NCBI GenBank assembly: GCA_008636095.1
Contig: VSJD01000191.1
Coordinates: forward strand, 1-11,702
Source: Kiritimatiellota bacterium
GTDB lineage: Bacteria; Verrucomicrobiota; Kiritimatiellia; JAAZAB01
Length of the DNA stretch: 11,702 bases
Direction of reading: 5' to 3'
How positions within the stretch are numbered: position 1 is the stretch's first letter; the number at the start of each line of letters is the position of its first letter. Position numbers and translations under genes: made by a program. Positions 5,391 to 11,702 of the stretch are shown piece after piece. Below the pieces are notes generated by a model that saw only the letters and a program-made list of their open reading frames with translations, did no database searches and was not told the origin of the DNA.

Positions 5391-7703
5391 TTACCGCAAC
5401 CGCAGGAGGACCTGCATGGCATTCGTATTCTGCGGGTCGTACATCAGGGCCTGCGTCGCTTTGTTTTCCGCATCCGGCCTTCGGCCATGGCGCAAGGCTT
5501 GCACGGCCTCCGCCGCCAGGCGCCCTGCGGCTTGCTCATCGGCGCGCGTGATAACACGGAACACACGGTACTTGGCATTCCCCCACAAAAACCTGAAATA
5601 GCGGCCCTGCTCGGGACGTTTTTCAAACAGCCGCGCGGCGGCCGACGGCGGCGGATTCAACGCGTTCACGCAATACCGCATTTGGGATTCCGGCTGAATA
5701 TCGGCAAACTCACCCAGCGCGTACACGTAATACGGAACGCCAAAGGGTTCCATCCACGCGCGAAAACCATCCTCGTTGGATTTGAATAGCGCTTCCCCGT
5801 AGGTGCGCACCCGTTCCCGGATGCCTGGCGATTCGAATTTAGGGTGCAGAACGATGGGGCAATTTGCATAGGTCAGCAAAAAAGAACTTAATCCAAAATT
5901 GGCCAGTACCCGCTCGCCGGCCGTATTGGCCCGCAGCCATCGGCAGAGTTCCCGCTTTTCGTTCAAATAGACCGGCACACTGCCCCAGCGCGCGGGGTTG
6001 TTCATAACATGCGCGGCTTCCACGCCCACCCCGGCCAGCAACAGCACCAGGATCAGCCAGCGGGTAAAACTACGCTTGACGGACACCCAGTAACCCAACC
6101 ATCCGAGCAGGGCGGCAAACCCCAGGATCAAGAACACATGGAACCGCACGAAAAATACAAAGGCCAGAAGCGAGATGACCGTGTAACCCAGTAGTTGATT
6201 GATTTCGGGATCTGGATGCGCTCGCGTATGAAAAAAAGCGATGGCGCCTGCTAATACAGACAGGCAGAGTGTTACAGGAAACAGGTTGGCTGTCAACAGT
6301 AAAGTTGCAGAATTTAAGGGCGCCGTCCAGAGTATGCGCTGGTCAAAGGTCAGGAGCGCGGGATCGGCAGGCTTATGGTTAAGGAATCGGAGCTTGGCCC
6401 AGAGCAGTTCGATAAAATGGCTGTATGTTTCACCGTATTGCTGGATCCAGAACGTACCCACAATAAGCGGTAACAGGGCCACCAGCGCCAGTACAAGCGT
6501 ATGCCGGACACAGCGCTGACCCATCTCGTTTTTCTCCGGGAGGGGATCATTAATCAGGCCCCGCAGCGGGGCAACTTTAACACCGGGCGGTGTGGGCACC
6601 GGGCCTACAATATTTGTAGGCCGGGTCCCCTGACCCGGCGGAATTGTCCACCATAGGCGGATCCGCCAATGGCGGAAAATTCCTATGCATTGCAACAGCC
6701 GCTCAGCGCCCAGGCCCAACGCCACGCCATAGGCCAACAACATGGCAAACGAACCTGCAAACGCGTGTGCGCGCAGGTAAGGGTTCAGCAATCCGGCACC
6801 GGCCAGTGCCAGCAAAATCAGCCACCACGCCAGGCAGGCGCAGTGATCCCGGAAATACCTTCCGGCCACGAACCGGACGTAAGACCAAATCCCCCAGAGG
6901 ATGACGTAATACTGAATCATGTCCCAGGTCGACACGGCGCACGCAAGCATCAGGGCGGAAAGCAGGGACGCAATGAAAAAGGCAGTGTTCGGTGTTCGGT
7001 GTTCGGTGTTTGGTCCGGCGCTCGCCCCGCGTAGCTCCTTGAGCGTAGTGGGGTCTGTCGTCCCGCCTTCGCCCAAAGGGCTACGGTGGGCAGGCTGTCG
7101 TCCGCCGTCCGTCTTCAGACATTCGGCGTTAGATGTTCGATGTTCGATGTTTGCTTTTCCGATCCTATTCGCCAGCGCGCCCAGGGCCCAGTGAGCGATA
7201 AGGAACGGCAAAGCAAAATTTTCGTGCTGGAGTTCCTGGCCGGTGGAGCGCATGACAGCGGCCAGTGCCACGGCATAATACGCGCCGGCAATTCCCGCCG
7301 CCCAGACGGAACGCGTCCACGCCCACAGCCACAGGCTCATCAGTGGAATACCCAGGCAGAACCAGGCGGCGGCGATCCAGCGCACGCGATCATCCAGCGG
7401 CATCGGCCGGGGAAACAGGCGGGCCGCCGCGGCATAGACATATTCCGCGCCCAGGGTATAGGTCGCGCGCACCACGACGCCTTCCGGCGCCTGGACGGCT
7501 TTATCGAGGCGGGGAATATGCCCGTTTTCAAAGAGCATGCGGACGTACCGGAATTCCAACGCACTTTCCAGGTTGAACGGCAAGGGCCGGCCATACTGCT
7601 CGAACTGGGCTTCAAGCACCACGCGCCGAATGGCCAGCCCCGCGGCAAACAGCGCGACCAGTCCCAGCACGGCCAGCAAAATTCTAATATAGCGGGCAAT
7701 CAT
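5391..7703 (-). CDS. multi-pass membrane protein, STT3/GT-C glycosyltransferase-like
   Basis: The 770-residue product begins with a membrane segment (about 7-25) and has roughly a dozen more up to about residue 563, followed by a soluble C-terminal domain (about 570-720) and a short TPR-like tail (about 722-768). The first outer loop, with ALEFRYVRMLFENGHIPR (48-65), resembles the corresponding loop of STT3/AglB/PglB oligosaccharyltransferases. QELQHENFALPF (156-167) and RFLNHKPADPALLTF (439-453) resemble later external loops. The expected acidic catalytic residue would be Glu47 or Glu50, not the usual Asp, so activity is uncertain. If this is a GT-C enzyme it would transfer a sugar or oligosaccharide from a polyprenyl carrier at the outer face of the inner membrane. 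Two inserts made of repeat DNA (residues about 183-240 and 355-382) interrupt loops without breaking the frame. The ATG at 7701-7703 lacks a good Shine-Dalgarno sequence. No glycosylation partner gene is nearby. Confidence 0.6.
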   Translation of the reverse strand: MIARYIRILLAVLGLVALFAAGLAIRRVVLEAQFEQYGRPLPFNLESALEFRYVRMLFENGHIPRLDKAVQAPEGVVVRATYTLGAEYVYAAAARLFPRPMPLDDRVRWIAAAWFCLGIPLMSLWLWAWTRSVWAAGIAGAYYAVALAAVMRSTGQELQHENFALPFLIAHWALGALANRIGKANIEHRTSNAECLKTDGGRQPAHRSPLGEGGTTDPTTLKELRGASAGPNTEHRTPNTAFFIASLLSALMLACAVSTWDMIQYYVILWGIWSYVRFVAGRYFRDHCACLAWWLILLALAGAGLLNPYLRAHAFAGSFAMLLAYGVALGLGAERLLQCIGIFRHWRIRLWWTIPPGQGTRPTNIVGPVPTPPGVKVAPLRGLINDPLPEKNEMGQRCVRHTLVLALVALLPLIVGTFWIQQYGETYSHFIELLWAKLRFLNHKPADPALLTFDQRILWTAPLNSATLLLTANLFPVTLCLSVLAGAIAFFHTRAHPDPEINQLLGYTVISLLAFVFFVRFHVFLILGFAALLGWLGYWVSVKRSFTRWLILVLLLAGVGVEAAHVMNNPARWGSVPVYLNEKRELCRWLRANTAGERVLANFGLSSFLLTYANCPIVLHPKFESPGIRERVRTYGEALFKSNEDGFRAWMEPFGVPYYVYALGEFADIQPESQMRYCVNALNPPPSAAARLFEKRPEQGRYFRFLWGNAKYRVFRVITRADEQAAGRLAAEAVQALRHGRRPDAENKATQALMYDPQNTNAMQVLLRLR
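6558..6675. repeat. cluster of hairpins inside the STT3-like gene
   Basis: Several palindromes follow each other: GCCCCGC-A-GCGGGGC (6558-6572), GGCCTACAA-TAT-TTGTAGGCC (6602-6622), GCCGGGTC-CCCT-GACCCGGC (6620-6639) and CCGCC-AAT-GGCGG (6663-6675). On the coding strand the stretch to 6640 gives about 28 residues rich in Pro and Gly (355-382; includes PPGQGTRP and NIVGPVPTPPG) between membrane segments, unlike the surrounding protein. Confidence 0.85.
6985..7154. repeat. two 7-base arrays around a hairpin, inside the STT3-like gene
   Basis: Four units at 6985-7012 (GTGTTCG three times, then GTGTTTG) and five at 7120-7154 (CATTCGG, CGTTAGA, TGTTCGA twice, TGTTTGC) run in the same direction. 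Between them CGTAGCTCCTTGAGCG (7030-7045) is an imperfect inverse of CGCCCAAAGGGCTACG (7070-7085). In the protein this is a hydrophilic insert of about 58 residues with SNAE/EHRT and PNTEHRTPNT motifs between two hydrophobic membrane segments. The length is a multiple of three and no stop codon is created. Confidence 0.9.
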
Positions 7704-7725
7704 GTTCGGCAGAACCTGGAAGAAG

Positions 7726-7988
7726 ATTCACCACGGAGGCACGGAGGGCACGAAATATACAGGACACCGAGACTCGCAAACGCCCACCCCGGACGTTCGA
7801 TGCGTCCGTGTCCGGTGCGTCCGTTTGCGCGCTGTTGATATTTGGAGTTCTCCGAATGGTACTATGGAATCTCTCGTCTTCCTCCCCAATACAGACCATT
7901 CCATCAAATCTGAGATTGGCGCACCGTCAATCTCAGATTTGATGGAACCTCCTCTTCTGTTTTGCTCCTCCGTGTCTCCGTGGTGAAT
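7726..7988. repeat. element with 22-base inverted ends (CACCACGGAG type) and internal hairpins
   Basis: The left end (7726-7747, beginning ATTCACCACGGAGGCACG) and the right end (7967-7988, inverted) match at 21 of 22 positions. Inside are CGCAAACG/CGTTTGCG (7775-7782 and 7822-7829), a direct repeat of TGCGTCCGT (7801-7809 and 7816-7824) and a perfect 19-base-pair hairpin (7900-7946). The ends belong to the same family as those of the element at 5048-5230; the interiors differ. No transposase and no clear target duplication are present. Confidence 0.88.
7900..7946. repeat. perfect 19-bp hairpin
   Basis: The arms are TCCATCAAATCTGAGATTG (7900-7918) and its exact reverse complement (7928-7946), with a nine-base loop GCGCACCGT. 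No T-tract follows on either side. It lies within the inverted-end element, as the 24-bp hairpin does in the element at 5048-5230. Confidence 0.95.
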
Positions 7989-8029
7989 TCCTGCTGATTT
8001 TACCCACAGATCCTGCGGAAGACCCATAT

Positions 8030-8896
8030 TCAGAACAGCGTTGGCTCGCGCAGGGCTTTGGCCAGCGTATGAAACTCCATTTCCTCATAGAACGCCAGCA
8101 GGCGGCGCGCATCCGGCGGCCGCGCCTGCATGTCAGCCAGCGATGCTCCACAATCAATATCCGTCTGCAGGCGGAGCAAAGCCAAGTTGCGCGCGATCAG
8201 TTCGCGATGCTCCTGGAGTGTTCTCCGCGTCTTTTCCGGTTCAACGTCCTCCACATGGTCAAGCGCGTTGGCCAGGGACTGCCATTGCTGAAGCAGTTTC
8301 GCCGCCGTCTTGGCGCCGATACCCGGCACGCCGGAAATATTATCGGAACTGTCGCCGGTCAGCGCCAGCCAGTCCACCACCTGGTCCGGCCGGACGCCCA
8401 TTTTGGCAAGTACTTCGCCCGCCCCCATTTTTTCGGCCACCTTGCCGGGCATTACGACGGTAATGGATGGGGTTACCATTTGCAGCAGATCTTTGTCGCT
8501 GGATGCCACCAGGACGTCCAGGCCCGCGGCTACCGCTTGGACCGCCACCGAGGCCACGACATCATCCGCTTCCTGGCCATCCAGGCGCACATGGGCAATC
8601 GCCGCGGCATCCAGCCAGGCGTCAATGACCGGCAACTGGGCGCGCAGTGCGGGCGGCATGACGGGCCGTTGGGCCTTATACGTGGACAGCAGCTTCAGCC
8701 GTTCGGCGGGCGCTCCGCCGTCAAAGACCACCAGCTTATGCGACGGCCGCCAGATTCGCTCCATCTGCATGATTGTTTTAATGAACCCATACACCGCATT
8801 GGTGGGCTGCCCGGCAGCCGTGGTTAGCCCCGTAATGGCATAAAACGCGCGATAGGCAATGCCCAGCGCATCCACGAGTAAGAGAGAGGAGGCCAT
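8030..8896 (-). CDS. stand-alone 5'-3' exonuclease / flap nuclease (PolA N-domain type)
   Basis: The 288-residue product corresponds to the 5' nuclease domain of DNA polymerase I, which removes RNA primers and 5' flaps. Metal-binding and substrate motifs are in place: LLLVDALG with Asp9, VVFDGG with Asp59, TYKAQR (72-77), EADDVV (109-114), ASSDKDLLQ (131-139), LTGDSSDNISG (179-189) and the helix-hairpin-helix GVPGIGAKTA (189-198). It ends soon after the domain, so the 3'-5' exonuclease and polymerase domains of PolA are absent. An upstream ATG at 9040 is rejected because the added 48 residues are translated from repeat DNA. The chosen ATG (8894-8896) opens the family's typical start (MASSLLLVD) but has no visible Shine-Dalgarno sequence, and the heptamer array begins seven bases upstream. 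The position ahead of coaE and rho matches that of polA in Chlamydia as I recall it. Confidence 0.9.
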   Translation of the reverse strand: MASSLLLVDALGIAYRAFYAITGLTTAAGQPTNAVYGFIKTIMQMERIWRPSHKLVVFDGGAPAERLKLLSTYKAQRPVMPPALRAQLPVIDAWLDAAAIAHVRLDGQEADDVVASVAVQAVAAGLDVLVASSDKDLLQMVTPSITVVMPGKVAEKMGAGEVLAKMGVRPDQVVDWLALTGDSSDNISGVPGIGAKTAAKLLQQWQSLANALDHVEDVEPEKTRRTLQEHRELIARNLALLRLQTDIDCGASLADMQARPPDARRLLAFYEEMEFHTLAKALREPTLF

Positions 8897-8903
8897 GCGA
8901 TGA

Positions 8904-9058
8904 ATTTTCGATTTGCGATTACCGATTTGCGATTTATCAGAGCGAGAAAAACGCAAGGAATAACGAAGATGATGTTCGCTGATGACAGGATGCCATAACG
9001 AGAATTGCCGACTTTGTTTAGGGCAATCGGAAATCGACAATCGTAAATCTAAAATTCC
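8904..9058. repeat. inverted pair of 7-base arrays filling the exonuclease-secretin spacer
   Basis: The left array (8904-8938) is ATTTTCG, ATTTGCG, ATTACCG, ATTTGCG, ATTTATC. The right array (9024-9058) is CAATCGG, AAATCGA, CAATCGT, AAATCTA, AAATTCC. The orientations, the number of units and the final AAATTCC are the same as in the clpP-tig spacer. The right array ends two bases from the secretin stop codon, and the left array begins seven bases upstream of the exonuclease start codon. The 85 bases between them contain no gene. Confidence 0.88.
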
Positions 9059-9060
9059 GC

Positions 9061-11702
9061 TCAGGGGTTTGCCTGGGGGGCAACGGCCGGCGCATTGCCG
9101 GCGCCCGTGGCGGTCGCAATAAGCTCCTTGTTGATCTTGTTGCCGGCCGGATCCACCAGGTTGGCCGTGACAAAGATCAATAGGTTGTATTTTCTGCTGT
9201 TGCTGGTCTTGCTCTGGAAAAGATAGCCCAACAGCGGGATGTCACCCAGGAAGGGGATTTTATCCAGCGTTGTGGTCTGCTTCTCCGAAATCATCCCGCC
9301 CATTACCACGGTCTGGCCATCCCAGATCGTAATGCTGGTGGTAATGTTGCGGCTTTTGAAAATCGGCTGGGGCATATTCATGAGTTCCGGCTCGCCCGTG
9401 GTCGGGTCAATTAACGTGGATCCGTAATTGATCCAGTTAGCGAGTTCACACACCTCGGGGATCATAACCAGGTCAATGGAAAATCCGTCCGGCCCCACCG
9501 TCGGCGTCACGTTCAGAGTCACACCCGTGTTGCGGGTTTGAAATGCCGCCGGCGTAACAAAGGCCTTGGATATCACGGCCTGACTACCACTGCCACTGCC
9601 CGAAACCTGGGGCGGCGTCAACTCAAACTCGGTCGGATAAATCAGCTCCTCGACCACCTTGATTTCGGCATTGGCCCCGCTCTTGGTGGTAACCTTGGGC
9701 GCCGAGAGCAGGTTGGCGCCGCTCTTCTGCTCCAGGGCGTGTAAAACCATGGTCACTTCCGGATTGGTAAGAATACTGGAAATTGAAAGAATGCCGGCCA
9801 TAGTGCCGCCGGGAGTCGCCGCAATGCCGCTGGCACCCTGCCCCAGGTTGCGCAGGCCCTTGGAAAAGGTGTTCTGATTCATCTGGATCCGTTCCCGTCC
9901 CGCCAGCGGAATCGGGGCGCCGGCGCCGGCATTTTCGGCCAGCTCCCAGTTATCGGTCAACAGCCATTCGACGCCCAGCTCTTCCAAATCGTCTTGGGCA
10001 ACTTCCACGAAGCGGGCCTCGATTTCCACCTGCACCGGCACGACGTTCAGGGAGGTCAGGATGCGCTCAAAGCTTTCCAGATTATCGGCCGTGTTTTTTG
10101 CAATCAGCAGGTTAAGACTCGGTTTATATACAATGGAAGTGCCTTCCGGGAAAGGCACGCCGGCATCCACAAAAAACTTTCTAACATCACCACGTTCCAC
10201 GGTCGGCGCCGCGCCGCCCAGCTCCATCCCGCCTCCGCCGCTGCTACCGGCGGCGCCAATGATCGTTTCCGCAATGGAAGGCTGGACTTTATACGTGCGC
10301 GTAATCAGCTCGCCATAGACCACATCGCTCGGGGTAATGACCACCACGTTTTCCTCGATCCGATATTTCAGCCCTGTTACTTCCGTAATGTATTTAATGG
10401 CATCCATCAGGACGATGTTGCGCAAACTCAGGGTTACGGTGGGTAAATTGCCCTGTGTGACTACCGCCCCTCCCTCACCGTTCAATTCATCTTCATTGGA
10501 TTGGACCGCCCCAGTCGGCGCCGTTTCCGCGGCGGCGCCGGCACGCTGAAGTTGCAGAATAAAGTTCACACCTTTTTCGCCCGGCGGCGAATCCTTGTCG
10601 TTAGCGATACTGACCTGATCCAAGTATTTAATGACGTCCACAATATTGGCCTGCCGAAACTCTAACTGCGGAATCACGATGCCGTTCAACTTATCCAGTA
10701 GACGGCGCTTGCCTCTGTCGGTGATGGTGGTTTCCTGAATTCTCGCCTCCGGACCGACTGTTTCGCGCTTCACCGGCGGGGTCCAGGTATCGCGCACCTG
10801 GGAAATCATGTCGGCCTGCTGGCGGTTCATCTGGTCGGTTTCCAGATTATACATTTTTTCGTAGACTTTTTTCAGCCAAGCGGCCGCCTCGTCGTTCTTT
10901 TCGTCAAGCACCAGCACATTTTTAAATTCACGCCGGGCTTTCTCGTACTCGCCAATGACATAATACTGCCGGCCGAGGTCAATTGATGTGCGGATCTGCT
11001 TGGCCCGATCCAAGTGCTCCGCAGAACGGCGCACGGGCACGGGCATGGCGGCGCGCTCAACTTTCCGGGTTTCGTCCTTCTTGATCTGTTCGCTAAGCCG
11101 GGCGGCCTTCTGATACGCCGGATAGTAACCTAACGCACGCCGGATGGCATCCTTGGCTTCCTGATATTTGCCATCCTTATAATAATTCAGGGCAATGCGG
11201 TATTCGCACTCGGCCTGACTTTGCATGGCTTTCTGCCGCGTCTCCACCGTATGCGGACGGACGGGCATCACGTTCATGGCCTGGTTGAAAGACTTCAAAG
11301 CGGCTTCAAATTCATTCCGACCCATCGCCTGGTAGGCCAGATCCAGGGCCTTCAACGCCTCCACTTCCTTAGCCTGCCGACGGACTTCTTCCTGGGCCGC
11401 AACGACTTCTTCCGGGGTAAGCATCTTATTGGTCACCGCTATGTCGGCGGCCGTTTCCGAAGGCTTTTCCGGAACGTCCCCGGCGCCGACCTCTGACTTC
11501 TGACCTCTGACTTCTGACTGCTGACTGCTGCCCCCCGCGGCCGCGCCCTTTTCGCGACTGAACAGGCGACTCCAGAACGATGCCTTCGGTTGTGGACTGG
11601 CGTCGTCTTTGGCAACCACCTCCGCCGCATTCCCCGAACTACGATCCAATTCAAAATCCGAGTTTTTTTCCGCGGCGGGCGTGGAGGTTGCAGGTTTTTC
11701 AA
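9061..11702 (-). CDS. secretin of a type IV pilus / type II secretion-like system, 5' end missing
   Basis: Secretins form the outer-membrane ring through which pili or exoproteins pass. The frame is open to the window edge, and the visible start (Pro/Ala/Lys-rich, no signal peptide) shows that the true N-terminus lies beyond it. A TTG at 11647-11649 could be read as a start but is probably internal. Residue numbers count from that TTG. A linker (1-75) is followed by TPR-like helices (about 95-270: ALDLAYQAMGRNEFEAALKS, IALNYYKDGKYQEAKDAIRR), two N1/STN-like modules (about 327-440), a further module up to about 540 and the secretin core (about 540-832) with LLSAPKVTTKSG (647-658), VVMGGMIS (781-788) and IPFLGDIPLLGYLF (798-811). 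The TPR plus secretin layout recalls the Akkermansia Amuc_1098 family, but I cannot confirm that. Partner pilus genes would be expected upstream, outside the window. A 14-residue repeat insertion lies at 41-54. Confidence 0.9.
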   Translation of the reverse strand, partial: EKPATSTPAAEKNSDFELDRSSGNAAEVVAKDDASPQPKASFWSRLFSREKGAAAGGSSQQSEVRGQKSEVGAGDVPEKPSETAADIAVTNKMLTPEEVVAAQEEVRRQAKEVEALKALDLAYQAMGRNEFEAALKSFNQAMNVMPVRPHTVETRQKAMQSQAECEYRIALNYYKDGKYQEAKDAIRRALGYYPAYQKAARLSEQIKKDETRKVERAAMPVPVRRSAEHLDRAKQIRTSIDLGRQYYVIGEYEKARREFKNVLVLDEKNDEAAAWLKKVYEKMYNLETDQMNRQQADMISQVRDTWTPPVKRETVGPEARIQETTITDRGKRRLLDKLNGIVIPQLEFRQANIVDVIKYLDQVSIANDKDSPPGEKGVNFILQLQRAGAAAETAPTGAVQSNEDELNGEGGAVVTQGNLPTVTLSLRNIVLMDAIKYITEVTGLKYRIEENVVVITPSDVVYGELITRTYKVQPSIAETIIGAAGSSGGGGMELGGAAPTVERGDVRKFFVDAGVPFPEGTSIVYKPSLNLLIAKNTADNLESFERILTSLNVVPVQVEIEARFVEVAQDDLEELGVEWLLTDNWELAENAGAGAPIPLAGRERIQMNQNTFSKGLRNLGQGASGIAATPGGTMAGILSISSILTNPEVTMVLHALEQKSGANLLSAPKVTTKSGANAEIKVVEELIYPTEFELTPPQVSGSGSGSQAVISKAFVTPAAFQTRNTGVTLNVTPTVGPDGFSIDLVMIPEVCELANWINYGSTLIDPTTGEPELMNMPQPIFKSRNITTSITIWDGQTVVMGGMISEKQTTTLDKIPFLGDIPLLGYLFQSKTSNSRKYNLLIFVTANLVDPAGNKINKELIATATGAGNAPAVAPQANP
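11488..11529. repeat. six tandem heptamers inside the secretin linker
   Basis: Plus-strand units are GACCTCT, GACTTCT, GACCTCT, GACTTCT, GACTGCT, GACTGCT. The array is 42 bases, exactly 14 codons. On the coding strand it gives SSQQSEVRGQKSEV, close to the peptide in CoaE. The opposite strand would carry TGA in every frame. Confidence 0.92.

Larger units (their letters stand above)
7704..8029. other. 326-base gene-free spacer between the exonuclease and the STT3-like gene
   Basis: It is almost wholly occupied by the inverted-end element at 7726-7988. A minus-strand frame at 7728-8027 (99 residues) is open only because it reads through the repeat arms, so it is not called. No promoter was recognised. 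Confidence 0.7.

Noticed and set aside
7086..7838. 250-residue plus-strand open frame
   Set aside because: It is antisense to the start of the STT3-like gene and crosses heptamer arrays and the inverted end at 7726; no recognisable protein.
5048..7988. classical composite transposon
   Set aside because: No transposase, no insertion-sequence-length ends and no target duplication were found, so only a loose flanking relationship is claimed.
7728..8027. 99-residue minus-strand open frame between the exonuclease and the STT3-like gene
   Set aside because: It is translated almost entirely from the inverted-end element and its hairpins; repeat DNA of this type stays open by composition.
8897..9040. 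48-residue upstream extension of the exonuclease
   Set aside because: The extension is translated from the spacer and its left heptamer array (GNRKSKI-type residues), while MASSLLLVD is the usual family start.

Overview
All seven genes lie on the minus strand, so transcription runs from high to low coordinates. In that order they are: a secretin whose 5' end is outside the window (9061-11702), a stand-alone 5'-3' exonuclease of the PolA N-domain type (8030-8896), a large multi-pass membrane protein resembling STT3/GT-C glycosyltransferases (5391-7703), dephospho-CoA kinase coaE (4268-5005), transcription terminator rho (2683-4278), trigger factor tig (1132-2457) and ClpP protease (327-932). 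No RNA gene, CRISPR array, transposase or phage gene was seen.

The gene set suggests a free-living Gram-negative member of the PVC group, such as Kiritimatiellota, Lentisphaerota or Verrucomicrobiota. This is inference. The reasons are an outer-membrane secretin with an N-terminal TPR-like region (similar in layout to the Akkermansia Amuc_1098 type), Rho with a long Pro/Ala/Gly-rich N-terminal extension, and gene order. As I recall it, Chlamydia carries polA-coaE-rho and tig-clpP-clpX. Here the first series appears as exonuclease, STT3-like gene, coaE, rho, and the second as tig-clpP with no clpX in the remaining 326 bases.

The core functions are protein folding and turnover (tig, clpP), transcription termination (rho) and CoA synthesis (coaE). 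coaE and rho overlap by 11 bases and are probably translationally coupled. The membrane protein and secretin are envelope functions.

The most unusual content is the repeats. Every gene-free spacer longer than 100 bases contains short-period arrays (7-, 8- or about 9-base units), mostly as inverted pairs. Two spacers (clpP-tig and exonuclease-secretin) have nearly the same design, with heptamer arrays touching the stop codon of one gene and lying just before the start codon of the next. Two further spacers (5048-5230 and 7726-7988) hold elements with shared inverted ends of the CACCAC(G/A)GAG type and a perfect 24- or 19-base-pair central hairpin. These two elements flank the STT3-like gene. 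Similar repeats have also entered coding sequence in frame: coaE (4586-4634), the secretin (11488-11529) and the STT3-like gene twice (about 6558-6640 and 6985-7154). I recognise the general look of these repeats and their peptide translations from genomes of this kind, but I know of no described function or mobility mechanism. They are the best candidate here for an undescribed system.
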